This document shows positions 27,806-36,544 of a DNA stretch of 64,000 nucleotides, piece by piece. The notes below the pieces were generated by a model. That model was not told the origin of the DNA and made no database searches. It worked only from the letters and a program-made list of their open reading frames with translations. The DNA comes from Sulfitobacter sediminilitoris. Lineage in GTDB: Bacteria > Pseudomonadota > Alphaproteobacteria > Rhodobacterales > Rhodobacteraceae. Location: assembly GCF_010667575.1 (NCBI RefSeq), contig NZ_JAABNT010000002.1, forward strand, positions 248,001 to 312,000. The letters run 5' to 3'. Both the position numbers and the translations under genes were made by a program. How positions within the stretch are numbered: the first letter of the stretch is position 1; each line of letters starts with the position of its first letter.

Positions 27806-29499
27806 CCGTCGGGATTGTCATGCTGGTGCATACGGCGCTTGGCCGTGCCGAACAGGTGGCACGGCATTGGTCGGCAGCCGGCTGTCCTGTCGTGATCCAC
27901 GTGGACAAGGTTGTTCCCCGCAAAACCTATGACGCATTTGTTGCCGCACTTTCCGATCTTTCGGAGGTGCGCTTCTGCGGCCGGTACCGGTGTGAATGGG
28001 GTACTTGGGGGATCGTTGAGGCGACGCAGTCGGCTTCGGAAATGATGATGGCGCATTATCCAAGCGTGCGGCATGTGTACCTTGCCTCTGGTTCCTGTCT
28101 GCCATTGCGACCTGTGCAGGAACTGATCGACTATCTCGACGAACGGCCCAATACTGATTTCATAGAAAGCGCGACCACTTCCGAGGTGCCCTGGACCGTC
28201 GGTGGCCTGGATGAGGAACGCTTTACCCTGCGGTTCCCGGTGTCTTGGAAACGACACCGCCATCTTTTCGATTTCTTCGTCAACATCCAGCGCAAGTTGG
28301 GAATGAGCCGTAAGATGCCAAACGGCATCCTTCCGCACATGGGATCGCAGTGGTGGTGCCTGTCGCGCCGCACCTTGTCGGCCATTCTGCAAGACCCAGA
28401 GCGGCCGACTTATGACCGGTTCTTCTCTCAGGTCTGGATCCCTGACGAAAGCTATTTTCAGACACTGACGCGACAGTACTCGGAAAACATCGAAAGCCGG
28501 TCTTTGACCCTGTCCAAGTTCGATTTCCAAGGTAAGCCTCATATTTTTTACGACGACCATCTACAGCTTTTGCGCCGTTCGGATTGTTTCGTGGCGCGGA
28601 AGATCTGGCCCTATGCTGATCGTCTGTATGAGGCGTTTCTGACCGATGCCGCTGGCGCGATGAAACGAACAGAGCCGAACCCGGGCAAGATCGACCGTAT
28701 CTTTTCCAAGGCGGTTGAACGGCGTACGCGTGGCCGTTCGGGGCTTTATATGCAAAGCCGTTTTCCCAATGAGGATTGGGAGAATGGTGTTACCGCAGCA
28801 CCCTATTCCGTGTTCCAGGGGTTTTCGGAGCTGTTTGAGAATTTCGAACCCTGGTTGGCTGCCGCGACAGGTGCGCGTGTGCATGGCCACATCTTTGCGA
28901 AAGACCGTGTGCACTACGCTGATGGTCAAACTGCGATCAACGGCGCCCTTTCCGACAGCCCAGTTTTGCGGGACTATAATGCAAAGGCCTTTCTGACGAA
29001 CCTGATCTGGAACACCCGCGGGGAACGCCAGTGTTTCCAGTTTGGTCCGGATGACAATCAGGAAATCAACTGGCGCATCGCGAAAGACCCCAATGCACAG
29101 GTATCGGTCATCACCGGTGCATGGGCCGTGCCGTTATTCCGGTCGAACCTTGATTTTGCTGCGATCCGCGCGATTGCTGCGAGGCTGCAAAAGATAGAAA
29201 GTGAACATATGGACGTCCTGCGTTCGCCTTACACCAAGGCACGGGTGCGGATCTGGACGATGGCAGAGTTCATCGAGGCCCCGATGGAGCCGCTGCAGGG
29301 TATCTTGGATGAGATCGGGCGCACCAAGTTGCGCCGTTTGTCAGAGGCGCCCAAGATGGTCGATTTGTCGGGCTTTGGGCAGTTCCTTCAGAACCTCAAG
29401 AACCAAGGTATGCACCCCTATTTGATGGGCGATTTCCCGGTTGAGAGAGGCGTTGAAAACATGCCCAAGACACAGCGCAAACCCTATCTGGTACAATAA
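27802..29499 (+). CDS. Core-2/I-branching type glycosyltransferase (GT14-like) with long C-terminal region
   Basis: A 565-residue protein starting at GTG in a GTGA overlap with the previous gene. Residues 1-260 match the Core-2/I-branching beta-1,6-N-acetylglucosaminyltransferase fold: TVGIVMLVHTALGRAEQV, CPVVIHVDKVV, HVYLASGSCLPLRPV, HMGSQWWCLSRRTLSAIL and WIPDESYFQTL. Residues 280-565 form a second region I do not recognise; it occurs with such domains in other alphaproteobacteria as far as I recall. The next gene starts directly at base 29500, so coupling with the sulfotransferase-like protein is tight. It probably makes branched GlcNAc- or xylose-type additions; specificity is unknown. 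Confidence 0.83.
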   Translation: MTVGIVMLVHTALGRAEQVARHWSAAGCPVVIHVDKVVPRKTYDAFVAALSDLSEVRFCGRYRCEWGTWGIVEATQSASEMMMAHYPSVRHVYLASGSCLPLRPVQELIDYLDERPNTDFIESATTSEVPWTVGGLDEERFTLRFPVSWKRHRHLFDFFVNIQRKLGMSRKMPNGILPHMGSQWWCLSRRTLSAILQDPERPTYDRFFSQVWIPDESYFQTLTRQYSENIESRSLTLSKFDFQGKPHIFYDDHLQLLRRSDCFVARKIWPYADRLYEAFLTDAAGAMKRTEPNPGKIDRIFSKAVERRTRGRSGLYMQSRFPNEDWENGVTAAPYSVFQGFSELFENFEPWLAAATGARVHGHIFAKDRVHYADGQTAINGALSDSPVLRDYNAKAFLTNLIWNTRGERQCFQFGPDDNQEINWRIAKDPNAQVSVITGAWAVPLFRSNLDFAAIRAIAARLQKIESEHMDVLRSPYTKARVRIWTMAEFIEAPMEPLQGILDEIGRTKLRRLSEAPKMVDLSGFGQFLQNLKNQGMHPYLMGDFPVERGVENMPKTQRKPYLVQ

Positions 29500-30930
29500 A
29501 TGAAAAGCACGAAGTTTCAGAGTTTCGTTGTCTTTGCAGAGATGCGGACGGGGTCAAATTTTCTTGAGGCGAACCTGAATGCGTTTGAGGGCATCAACTG
29601 TCATGGTGAGGCGTTTAACCCGCACTTTATGGGCTATCCAAACAGCGACCCGATCCTTGGTGTTGATCTAAAGACACGCGATGCGGATCCAAAAGTGCTG
29701 TTGGCGGCGATCAGGAACAATACAGCACGGTTAAGCGGTTTTCGATATTTCCATGACCACGATCCACGGGTTTTTGATGCGATCGTAGACGATCCGACTT
29801 GTGCCAAAGTCGTTTTGACGCGCAACCCGGTTGAAAGCTATGTGAGCTGGAAAATTGCGCAGGAAACGGGGCAGTGGAAGCTGACGGACGTCAAAGCGCA
29901 CAAGGTTGCGCAGGTAATGTTTGACCCAAAAGAATTTGCAAACCATCTGGAGGCGCTGCAAGCGTTTCAGGTCACATTGCAGAACAGGCTGCAAACCAGC
30001 GGTCAGGCGGCATTTTACGTGGCCTACGAAGACCTGCAGAGCGTTGAGGTGATGAATGGGCTGGCGAAATATCTTGGTGTGGATGAACAGCTTGAGGCGC
30101 TCGACAAGAGCCTGAAAAAGCAAAACCCCAGTCCGATATCGGCAAAGGTGCGCAATTACGACGATATGCTCAAGGCGCTTTCGCAGTTGGATCGGTTCGA
30201 TCTGTCCCGCACGCCAAATTTCGAACCGCGCCGGGGTCCGAATGTGCCGTCCTATGTGGCAGCAGCGGAAAGCGCGCTTTTGTACATGCCCTTGCGCAGT
30301 GGGCCGCAAGCCCAGGTGGTGCGCTGGCTGGCGGCGCTGGATGGGGTTGAGCGGCCCGATCTGCATATGAAGATGACCCAGAAAGACCTGCGCCAGTGGA
30401 AACGCAAACATCTCGGGCACCGCAGCTTTACCGTGCTGCGCCACCCGGTGCAGCGGGCGCATGATGCGTTCTGTCGACATATCCTGCCTGTGGGCAAGGG
30501 AAGTTATGTCCAGTTGCGTAAGACGATGATGCGGCGCTACAAGTTGCCTCTGCCTGAGAACGGGCCGGACGCAAACTATGATCTGGGCGCCCATCGCGCT
30601 GCCTTTGCGGCATTTCTGGTGTTTCTGAAGGGTAATCTATCGGGCCAGACCGCTATCCGTGTGGATCCCGCGTGGTGTACCCAGACGCAAGCGATCATGG
30701 GCTTTGGCGACCTGTGCTTGCCCGACAGGATCATTCGTGAAGAAGATCTGGCGCATGAATTGTCTGATTTGGCGCGTGCCGTGGGAAAGTCAGATGTGCC
30801 TGAGGTTCCCGATGCCCCAGAGGATCAGCCATTTGCACTTCAACAGATTTATGACGATGAGATCGAGAAGCTGACCGAAGACGCCTATCAGCGCGACTAT
30901 ATGATGTTTGGGTTTTCGCGCTGGAAATAA
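29500..30930 (+). CDS. Two-part sulfotransferase-like protein
   Basis: A 476-residue protein. The first half (about 1-250) is a sulfotransferase: FAEMRTGSNFLEANL gives the 5'-phosphosulfate loop (about 12-21), and KVVLTRNPVESYVSWKIA the 3'-phosphate site (about 103-118); it resembles Stf0/NodH-type enzymes. The second half repeats the pattern in weaker form: LYMPLRSGPQAQVVRWL (about 261) and RSFTVLRHPVQRAHDAFCRH (about 308-327), close to the Sulfotransfer_2 family. The 5' loop of the second half lacks the usual Lys-Thr/Ser, so it may be inactive or bind the glycan. It is the last gene of the glycan run and converges on ptsN with a 14-base gap. PAPS-dependent sulfation of the polysaccharide is inferred. 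Confidence 0.8.
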   Translation: MKSTKFQSFVVFAEMRTGSNFLEANLNAFEGINCHGEAFNPHFMGYPNSDPILGVDLKTRDADPKVLLAAIRNNTARLSGFRYFHDHDPRVFDAIVDDPTCAKVVLTRNPVESYVSWKIAQETGQWKLTDVKAHKVAQVMFDPKEFANHLEALQAFQVTLQNRLQTSGQAAFYVAYEDLQSVEVMNGLAKYLGVDEQLEALDKSLKKQNPSPISAKVRNYDDMLKALSQLDRFDLSRTPNFEPRRGPNVPSYVAAAESALLYMPLRSGPQAQVVRWLAALDGVERPDLHMKMTQKDLRQWKRKHLGHRSFTVLRHPVQRAHDAFCRHILPVGKGSYVQLRKTMMRRYKLPLPENGPDANYDLGAHRAAFAAFLVFLKGNLSGQTAIRVDPAWCTQTQAIMGFGDLCLPDRIIREEDLAHELSDLARAVGKSDVPEVPDAPEDQPFALQQIYDDEIEKLTEDAYQRDYMMFGFSRWK

Positions 30931-30944
30931 GACGCAGAGCGGTC

Positions 30945-31409
30945 TCAGGCCGCTTGCACCGAATTCTCTTCTGTCAGGATTGTGAACAGGGTCGATGCAT
31001 CGGGATTGGCGCGCAACTTGTTGCAGATGCTGGTGTCACGCAGCGTCCTGGAGACAAGCGCCAAAGCCTTGAGATGCTCAACGCCAGCGTCTTCGGGTGC
31101 AAAAAGCGCAAAGGCCACGTCGACGGGCTGACGATCCACCGAGGAAAAATCAATCGGTTTGTCCAGCAGTACAAAAGCACCGACAACCTCGTCCAGACCT
31201 TCAAGCCGGGCGTGGGGCAGGGCAACACCATGCCCAACCCCTGTCGGGCCAAGGGATTCGCGCGTCATCAGCGCCTCGACGACCTTGTCGGCGTCCAACC
31301 CATAGGCAGTCTGTACCAGATCGCTGATATCCTGCATCAGTCGCTTTTTGCTGGAGGCCGACGTCAATACCTTGACGGCCTCCGGCTTGAGGAGTTTTGC
31401 AAATTCCAT
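30945..31409 (-). CDS. ptsN: PTS IIA-like nitrogen-regulatory protein PtsN
   Basis: A 154-residue EIIA-Ntr domain protein. The phosphorylated His is in GVGHGVALPHARLEGL (about 60-75). It acts in the PTS-Ntr phosphorelay, with effects on potassium transport, carbon/nitrogen balance and, in alphaproteobacteria, stringent signalling; it is not a sugar importer. It follows hpf after 44 bases with a hairpin in the gap and converges on the sulfotransferase-like gene. Confidence 0.94.
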   Translation of the reverse strand: MEFAKLLKPEAVKVLTSASSKKRLMQDISDLVQTAYGLDADKVVEALMTRESLGPTGVGHGVALPHARLEGLDEVVGAFVLLDKPIDFSSVDRQPVDVAFALFAPEDAGVEHLKALALVSRTLRDTSICNKLRANPDASTLFTILTEENSVQAA

Positions 31410-31428
31410 ACAGCTCGCTCTGTTTTAA

Positions 31429-31445
31429 GGCGGGCATTGCCCGCC
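31429..31445 (-). terminator. Hairpin between hpf and ptsN
   Basis: A perfect 7-bp stem, GGCGGGC/GCCCGCC, with a 3-base loop, followed on the minus strand by TTAAAA rather than a true T run. It is a weak terminator or attenuator that may reduce read-through from hpf into ptsN. Confidence 0.5.
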
Positions 31446-31453
31446 ACTTGTCC

Positions 31454-32017
31454 CTATGGGTCAATCCAGCCGATGTTGCCATCTTCGCGGCGGTACACGA
31501 CGTTCAACCCGTCTTTGCTCTCGTTCCGAAACACCAGCACCGGATCACCTGACAATTCCATTTGCATGACCGCTTCGCCGACAGACAAGGTGGCAATCTT
31601 TGTCTGCATCTCAGCAATGATCATAGGCTGGAGTGTTTCAGGTTCCTGTGCGTCTGAATCGCTTTCTGAGGCGAGGATATAAGAGGAAGCGCCGAATAAT
31701 TCAACCGGTTCTACGCGGTCCTTGTGATGATCTTTCAACCGCCGCTTGTAGCGCCGCAATTGCTTTTCCATCTTCTCGTTGCAGGCATCGAAGGCACCGT
31801 AAATGTCGTTATTATGTGCCTTGGCCGATGCGGTCAGTCCGGTAGAAAGATGTACGGTCGCCTCGCAGACAAACTCGTGCCCCGACTTTGAAAATATCAC
31901 CTGGGCATCAGTAGGACGCTCGGCGTACTTTTTGACAGATCCGCCCAATTCTTCTTTCACGTGGGTCTGAAGTGCATCGCCAATGTCGATTTGTTTGCCG
32001 CTGATTTGGTACCGCAT
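31454..32017 (-). CDS. hpf: Ribosome hibernation promoting factor, long form
   Basis: A 187-residue protein. The N-terminal S30AE domain (about 1-105: YQISGKQIDIGDALQTHV, FVCEATVHLSTGLTASAKA) blocks the decoding site of resting ribosomes, and the C-terminal domain (about 130-187, ending LNVVYRREDGNIGWIDP) dimerises 100S ribosomes in long-form HPF. The ATG is preceded by a strong AAGGAGAACCT. About 250 bases without a gene separate it from lptB; that gap is AT-rich near lptB and must hold its promoter, though I could not pick a confident sigma element. Confidence 0.95.
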   Translation of the reverse strand: MRYQISGKQIDIGDALQTHVKEELGGSVKKYAERPTDAQVIFSKSGHEFVCEATVHLSTGLTASAKAHNNDIYGAFDACNEKMEKQLRRYKRRLKDHHKDRVEPVELFGASSYILASESDSDAQEPETLQPMIIAEMQTKIATLSVGEAVMQMELSGDPVLVFRNESKDGLNVVYRREDGNIGWIDP

Positions 32018-32267
32018 AGGTTCTCCTTATTCTTGTCATCAACATGACGGCAGAGGCACCACGATTGTGGTGATACTGGTCATGCTAAATGCGGATAAAT
32101 GGCTTTCCGTCCGGATTATGCCGGTCCATGCCTTGGCGATAAGGCCGGTGCAGGATCAAGCAGGAACGCAGTGTTGCCATACGTCCATCAGGCGCGGAAT
32201 CGGGTTCAAAGTCAATGGTTAGCACTTTACGCTACAGCAAATTTTTCGATTAAATCTTTGTGATTTA

Positions 32268-33026
32268 TTAAGAAATACGAAAATTATCACCAAGATAGAC
32301 GCGGCGGACATTTTCGTTCTGAACAACCTCGTCCGGTGTGCCCGACATCAGCACCTTTCCTTCGTGCAGGATATAGGCACGGTCCACAATTTCGAGCGTT
32401 TCACGCACGTTATGGTCTGTGATCAGCACACCGATGCCCCGGTTCTTGAGGTCCGCGACCAATGCGCGGATATCGCCCACTGAAATCGGGTCAACGCCTG
32501 CAAAGGGTTCGTCCAGCAGCAGGTATTTCGGGTCAGCGGCAAGGCAGCGCGCAATTTCAACCCGTCTTCTTTCCCCGCCAGACAGGGCAAGTGCGGGCGC
32601 ACGGCGGAGATGTTCGATGGAAAATTCCGACAGCAGTTCCTCAAGCCGTTCGCGGCGCCGGTGGCGGTGCGGCGTTGAGATGTCGAGGATCGCGCTGATG
32701 TTGTCCTGAACACTTAATCCGCGAAAAATGCTCATTTCCTGAGGCAGATAGCCGATGCCAAGCTGCGCGCGCCTGTACATGGGCAGCATGGTGACATCCT
32801 TGCCGTCCACGGTTACGGTGCCGCCTTCGGGCGTGACCAGTCCGGCAATGGCATAAAACGTTGTTGTCTTGCCTGACCCGTTTGGTCCCAGCAGCGCGAC
32901 AACTTCGCCGCGGTTCAAATACATCGAAAAATCGCGGATCACGACTTTCTTGCGGTAGGATTTCCGCAGGTGTTCAACACGAAGGCCGGCAGAGCCTTCC
33001 GCGACCTTCAGGTCAGGCGCGGACAT
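32268..33026 (-). CDS. lptB: LPS export ABC transporter ATP-binding protein LptB
   Basis: A 252-residue cytoplasmic ATPase that powers LPS extraction through LptFG. Walker A is [16 protein letters not shown] (about 45-60), the signature is [16 protein letters not shown] (about 148), and Walker B is [14 protein letters not shown] (about 170). [16 protein letters not shown] is the LptB form of the Q loop. It overlaps lptA by one base. The order lptC-lptA-lptB-hpf-ptsN is as in other proteobacteria, but rpoN is missing between lptB and hpf. Confidence 0.96.
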   Translation of the reverse strand: MSAPDLKVAEGSAGLRVEHLRKSYRKKVVIRDFSMYLNRGEVVALLGPNGSGKTTTFYAIAGLVTPEGGTVTVDGKDVTMLPMYRRAQLGIGYLPQEMSIFRGLSVQDNISAILDISTPHRHRRRERLEELLSEFSIEHLRRAPALALSGGERRRVEIARCLAADPKYLLLDEPFAGVDPISVGDIRALVADLKNRGIGVLITDHNVRETLEIVDRAYILHEGKVLMSGTPDEVVQNENVRRVYLGDNFRIS

Positions 33027-33520
33027 CAGTTGTCGCCACCCGTTTGAATGATCGTTTTCACACGCCCCGACATCTGCGCGGTTCCATCAGAAAGTTGCAC
33101 GGTCATGCGGTCCGCACTCAGTGCATTTGGACCTTGGTCAAGCAAGACATTGCCGGTCATCACGATCACACCGTCAGTGATCGAATAATCCGCGCGATCT
33201 GATTCGGCGGCATCGGAGCCGGACACCAGCGTCACGCCACCTGTCGCTTCCATCCGTTCGATCCCCTTCTGCTGTTCCTGGTAGACAACCAGCACGCGCG
33301 GGGCAGACAGGCGCATCTCTCCCTGACCAATCAGCACATTTCCTGTGAAAATTGCGATCCCGGTTTCCTGATCTACCGACAGATTGTCTGCGGTCACCTC
33401 AACCGGGAGGTTGGTGTCTTGTTTGAATGCGCCGAAAGCGACGTTCGTCCCTTGCGCAAATACGGGTGCTGCGGCGGTCGCCAAGAAAAGGGGCAGCAGC
33501 AAATTTCGCAGTTTTTTCAC
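33026..33520 (-). CDS. lptA: LPS transport periplasmic protein LptA
   Basis: A 164-residue periplasmic OstA-domain protein that bridges LptC and LptD. The start GTG at 33520 gives a normal signal peptide ([22 protein letters not shown]) and lies 4 bases after the lptC stop; an ATG at 33550 would overlap lptC. The LptA/OstA region is DLSVDQETG-like: [53 protein letters not shown]. The length is normal. Confidence 0.92.
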   Translation of the reverse strand: MKKLRNLLLPLFLATAAAPVFAQGTNVAFGAFKQDTNLPVEVTADNLSVDQETGIAIFTGNVLIGQGEMRLSAPRVLVVYQEQQKGIERMEATGGVTLVSGSDAAESDRADYSITDGVIVMTGNVLLDQGPNALSADRMTVQLSDGTAQMSGRVKTIIQTGGDN

Positions 33521-33524
33521 GGGG

Positions 33525-34133
33525 TCACTCTTCGTCGGGTTTGGGCACATATATCAGCTTCACCCCGTTTGTGAAAACCAATTGAGCGGCGTCCCCCGCC
33601 TTGCCCGCATTCAGTTGCATTGCCCCCGCATCGAGGGTGCCTAGTGGGCCATCGGCATGAACCGGACCGGGAGAGTGGACGTCGAGAGTTGACAGCCGTG
33701 TCACCAGCTTATCGCTTTTGATCTGGTAGCCTGTCGAGGTGGTGATAACCACGTCACCATCCAGATCAGCGCGGTTTGCGGCCATGTCGAACCGGCCGTG
33801 ATCTGACGTCAGAGTCACACGAGAGCCTGACGCCAGTTTCATGGTGACTTCTACCTGTTCGGCGTCATTGGCGCCGGTCTGTTCTTTTGGTGTCGTCAGC
33901 TTTTCAGCGGCAAAAGACAATTCATCGCCTTCTGGGGTCACCCCATAATAGACCGGGCCGGTGACTTGCTGATCGCGCAGGCGGTCCTGAATCTCTTTGT
34001 CGGCAAAAGGAATGACTGATTCCGGATCCACCACGCGGGACAGCAGGAACAGCGTGGATAGTAATCCAAGTGCCATTAACGGCAAAAGCACCTTGAGCCA
34101 GCCAACCATTCGGGAATAGCGGTCCAGCTGCAT
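33525..34133 (-). CDS. lptC: LPS export protein LptC
   Basis: A 202-residue bitopic inner-membrane protein of the Lpt bridge. There is a single N-terminal membrane segment (about 11-30, VGWLKVLLPLMALGLLSTLF), and the periplasmic part contains the beta-jellyroll pattern (LASGSRVTLTSDHGRFDMA, ANRADLDGDVVITTSTGYQI). It lies 5 bases after kdsD and 4 bases before lptA in one operon. Confidence 0.92.
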   Translation of the reverse strand: MQLDRYSRMVGWLKVLLPLMALGLLSTLFLLSRVVDPESVIPFADKEIQDRLRDQQVTGPVYYGVTPEGDELSFAAEKLTTPKEQTGANDAEQVEVTMKLASGSRVTLTSDHGRFDMAANRADLDGDVVITTSTGYQIKSDKLVTRLSTLDVHSPGPVHADGPLGTLDAGAMQLNAGKAGDAAQLVFTNGVKLIYVPKPDEE

Positions 34134-34138
34134 GAAGG

Positions 34139-35101
34139 CTATCCCAGTCCGACGCGCAAACAGTCGTGGATATGCAAAAGGCCCGCCGGCTTTTCAGCGA
34201 CATCGGGGTCAACCACCAACAGGCAGGTGATCTTGCGCGTATTCATCACGCCCACGGCTTTTTCAGCCAAGGCGTTCGGATCAATCGTCACCGGATTGCG
34301 TGTCATCACATCGCGTGCTTTCAATGACAGCAGTCCGTCCATGTGACGGCTAAGGTCACCATTCGTGATAATGCCGATCAGGCGGCCATCCGCATCGATC
34401 ACACCGGTCACGCCAAACCCCTTGCCGCTGATTTCGATCAGGGCTGCTGACATATCGGCATCCTCAGTCACCAATGGCATCGCATCGCCTGTGTGCATCA
34501 GGTCGCCAACCAAGCTGAGTTGCGCGCCCAACTTGCCGCCGGGATGGAAGTTGCGAAAATTCTCGGCGGTGAAATCGCGATGTTCCATCAGCGCCACGGC
34601 AAGCGCATCGCCCATGGCAAGTGTCATCGTGGTCGAGGTTGTGGGCACAACCCCGGTACCGCATGCTTCTTCCACGCGGGGGAGCAGCAAAACCACATCG
34701 GATTGTCGCGCCAATGTGCTGTCTTCGCGGCTTGTCAGTCCGATCAGGGGGATCTCGTAACGGCGTGAATAGGCGATGAGGTTGCCGAGTTCCGGAGCTT
34801 CACCTGAGTTCGAGATCGCCAGCACAACATCATCTCGTGTGATCATACCCAGATCACCGTGGCTTGCTTCGGCCGGGTGGACGAATTGTGCGGGCGTACC
34901 AGTACTGGCCAGTGTCGCGGCGATCTTGTTCGCGATATGGCCGGATTTACCGATCCCTGTGACGATCACGCGACCCCTGGTTTCGCGCAGCATGTCGATG
35001 GCGCGGCGAAAGCGGTCATCCAAAGCCTCTGCCAGCGTGTTCAGCGCCGTGGCCTCGGCCCGGATCACGCGGGCGGCGGTGTCGATGAACGGGGTTTTCA
35101 T
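34139..35101 (-). CDS. kdsD: Arabinose-5-phosphate isomerase KdsD
   Basis: A 320-residue KpsF/GutQ-type enzyme making arabinose-5-phosphate, the Kdo precursor, from ribulose-5-phosphate. The SIS domain (about 30-180: RVIVTGIGKSGHIANKIA, PAEASHGDLGMI, AISNSGEAPEL) is followed by two CBS domains (about 205-320). The ATG overlaps the rnd stop by 4 bases. Its place directly upstream of lptC links Kdo synthesis with LPS transport. Confidence 0.94.
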   Translation of the reverse strand: MKTPFIDTAARVIRAEATALNTLAEALDDRFRRAIDMLRETRGRVIVTGIGKSGHIANKIAATLASTGTPAQFVHPAEASHGDLGMITRDDVVLAISNSGEAPELGNLIAYSRRYEIPLIGLTSREDSTLARQSDVVLLLPRVEEACGTGVVPTTSTTMTLAMGDALAVALMEHRDFTAENFRNFHPGGKLGAQLSLVGDLMHTGDAMPLVTEDADMSAALIEISGKGFGVTGVIDADGRLIGIITNGDLSRHMDGLLSLKARDVMTRNPVTIDPNALAEKAVGVMNTRKITCLLVVDPDVAEKPAGLLHIHDCLRVGLG

Positions 35102-35712
35102 GAATGCGCAAAGATATCCGTGTCGGGCCAGCCTTCCAGGTCAAGCCGTGCCCGCATCGGAAGAAAGTCGAAACAGGCCTGTGCGATCTCCATCCGGCCT
35201 TCGCGTTCCAGCATTTCGTTCAGTTTGTCGCGGAGCCGGTGAAGATATAGGACATCTGACGCAGCGTATTCAAGCTGGGCCTCGGTCAGCTCTGCAGCGC
35301 CCCAGTCGGATGATTGCTGCTGCTTTGATATGTCGATGCTCAGCAATTCCTGCAGCAGTTTCGCCAGACCGTGCCGGTCGGTATAGGTGCGGATCAGGCG
35401 ACTGGCGATCTTGGTGCAATAGACCGGTGCAGTCACCGCACCGAAGGCATTAAGCAACGCGGCGATATCGAACCGCCCAAAATGAAACAGCTTCAGCACA
35501 TTCGGATTTTCAAGCAGACGGCACAGGTTTGGCGCTTCTGTTTGACCCTTGGCGACTTGCACCAGATGGGCGTTGCCGTCCCCACCGGACAATTGCACGA
35601 CGCACAGCCGGTCGCGGTGCGGGTGCAGCCCCATGGTTTCGCAGTCAATGGCAACCATCGGCCCCAGGTCGAGGTCATCGGGCAAGTCATTTTGATAGAG
35701 AAAATTTGTCAT
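35098..35712 (-). CDS. rnd: Ribonuclease D, short form
   Basis: A 204-residue 3'-5' exoribonuclease domain of the DEDDy type: MVAIDCETMGLHPHRDR (Asp/Glu), LFHFGRFDIAALL (Asp), and EYAASDVLYLHRLRDKL (Tyr-x3-Asp). It lacks the HRDC domains of E. coli RNase D (about 375 aa), as many alphaproteobacterial versions do. The ATG at 35712 is used; the open frame upstream to 35781 has no supporting start. It follows paaX by 44 bases but is functionally tied to RNA processing rather than phenylacetate. Confidence 0.9.
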   Translation of the reverse strand: MTNFLYQNDLPDDLDLGPMVAIDCETMGLHPHRDRLCVVQLSGGDGNAHLVQVAKGQTEAPNLCRLLENPNVLKLFHFGRFDIAALLNAFGAVTAPVYCTKIASRLIRTYTDRHGLAKLLQELLSIDISKQQQSSDWGAAELTEAQLEYAASDVLYLHRLRDKLNEMLEREGRMEIAQACFDFLPMRARLDLEGWPDTDIFAHS

Positions 35713-35755
35713 GGCACTCGCTATAGCCTGCAACGCGGGCGTGGGAAAGCGTGGT

Positions 35756-36544
35756 TCACGCCGCGGCGCGGTACTGCTCAATTTCCTTGAGCTTGGGACG
35801 GGGGAAGCGGGTCAGCAAATCACAGACCGCAAGATGGCACAGGTGACCGGGCCAATCGGGGCTGACCAGTGGCGCAGGAAGCGTCGGATGCTTCAGCACC
35901 AGCCGCCGCCAGTTGTGGACGATAAGGCAGCGCAACACAGCAACCTCAACCGGTGACAGGTCATCCGCCTCCGGCAAACTATCCTGCAAGGCCGCAAGCG
36001 TTTGCAGCAGTTCAGTGTACCCTTGCCGCAGGGCATGTGGCTCTGCCTCTTTGCGCAGCCAAACAGGTACATCATTGCCAGAAAAGGCCAGGGCATCGTC
36101 GGGTGGCGTGGCTGTGGCCGGTCCCACATAAACGCGCGGCTGGATTGCAGAGAATCCCAAGGCCGCCATGTCATCGACTTGCGGACCCTTGTCACTGGTG
36201 AAGATCAGCTGCCATTCCTGAACCATTTCCGAAGGATCTGCGTAGATGCGCGGGCTGGCGGCGGCACTTTCCGCGCGACCCTTTGCGCTTAAGCTGTGCT
36301 GGCTGATCCGCCCCGATTTCTCTGAAACGATCCAGCCGTCATTCCGCAGGCGGTGAAGGGCAACGCGAGCCGCCTCTGGCTTGACCTTGAGACCTTTCAT
36401 AATCGCCGACAGCACAGGTCCGTCAATGGATTGCCCGCGGTCCTGCGCCAGATCGCCGAAAAGGCTGATCATCAGCGACCACACCCGCCGCCCACCCAGC
36501 GCGCGCAAGGCTGTAGTTTGTGATATGAAGTTATCCGTAGGCAT
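35756..36544 (-). CDS. paaX: Phenylacetate degradation repressor PaaX
   Basis: A 262-residue regulator with the PaaX layout: an N-terminal winged helix (about 20-95: ALRALGGRRVWSLMISLFG, KPEAARVALHRLRNDGW) and a central/C-terminal ligand domain (WQLIFTSDKGP, LRCLIVHNWRRLVLKHP, PDWPGHLCHLAVCDLL). PaaX releases DNA on binding phenylacetyl-CoA in E. coli. Here it is the last gene of the paa operon, overlapping the 3' end of paaZ by 14 bases, so the repressor level follows operon expression. Confidence 0.92.
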   Translation of the reverse strand: MPTDNFISQTTALRALGGRRVWSLMISLFGDLAQDRGQSIDGPVLSAIMKGLKVKPEAARVALHRLRNDGWIVSEKSGRISQHSLSAKGRAESAAASPRIYADPSEMVQEWQLIFTSDKGPQVDDMAALGFSAIQPRVYVGPATATPPDDALAFSGNDVPVWLRKEAEPHALRQGYTELLQTLAALQDSLPEADDLSPVEVAVLRCLIVHNWRRLVLKHPTLPAPLVSPDWPGHLCHLAVCDLLTRFPRPKLKEIEQYRAAA

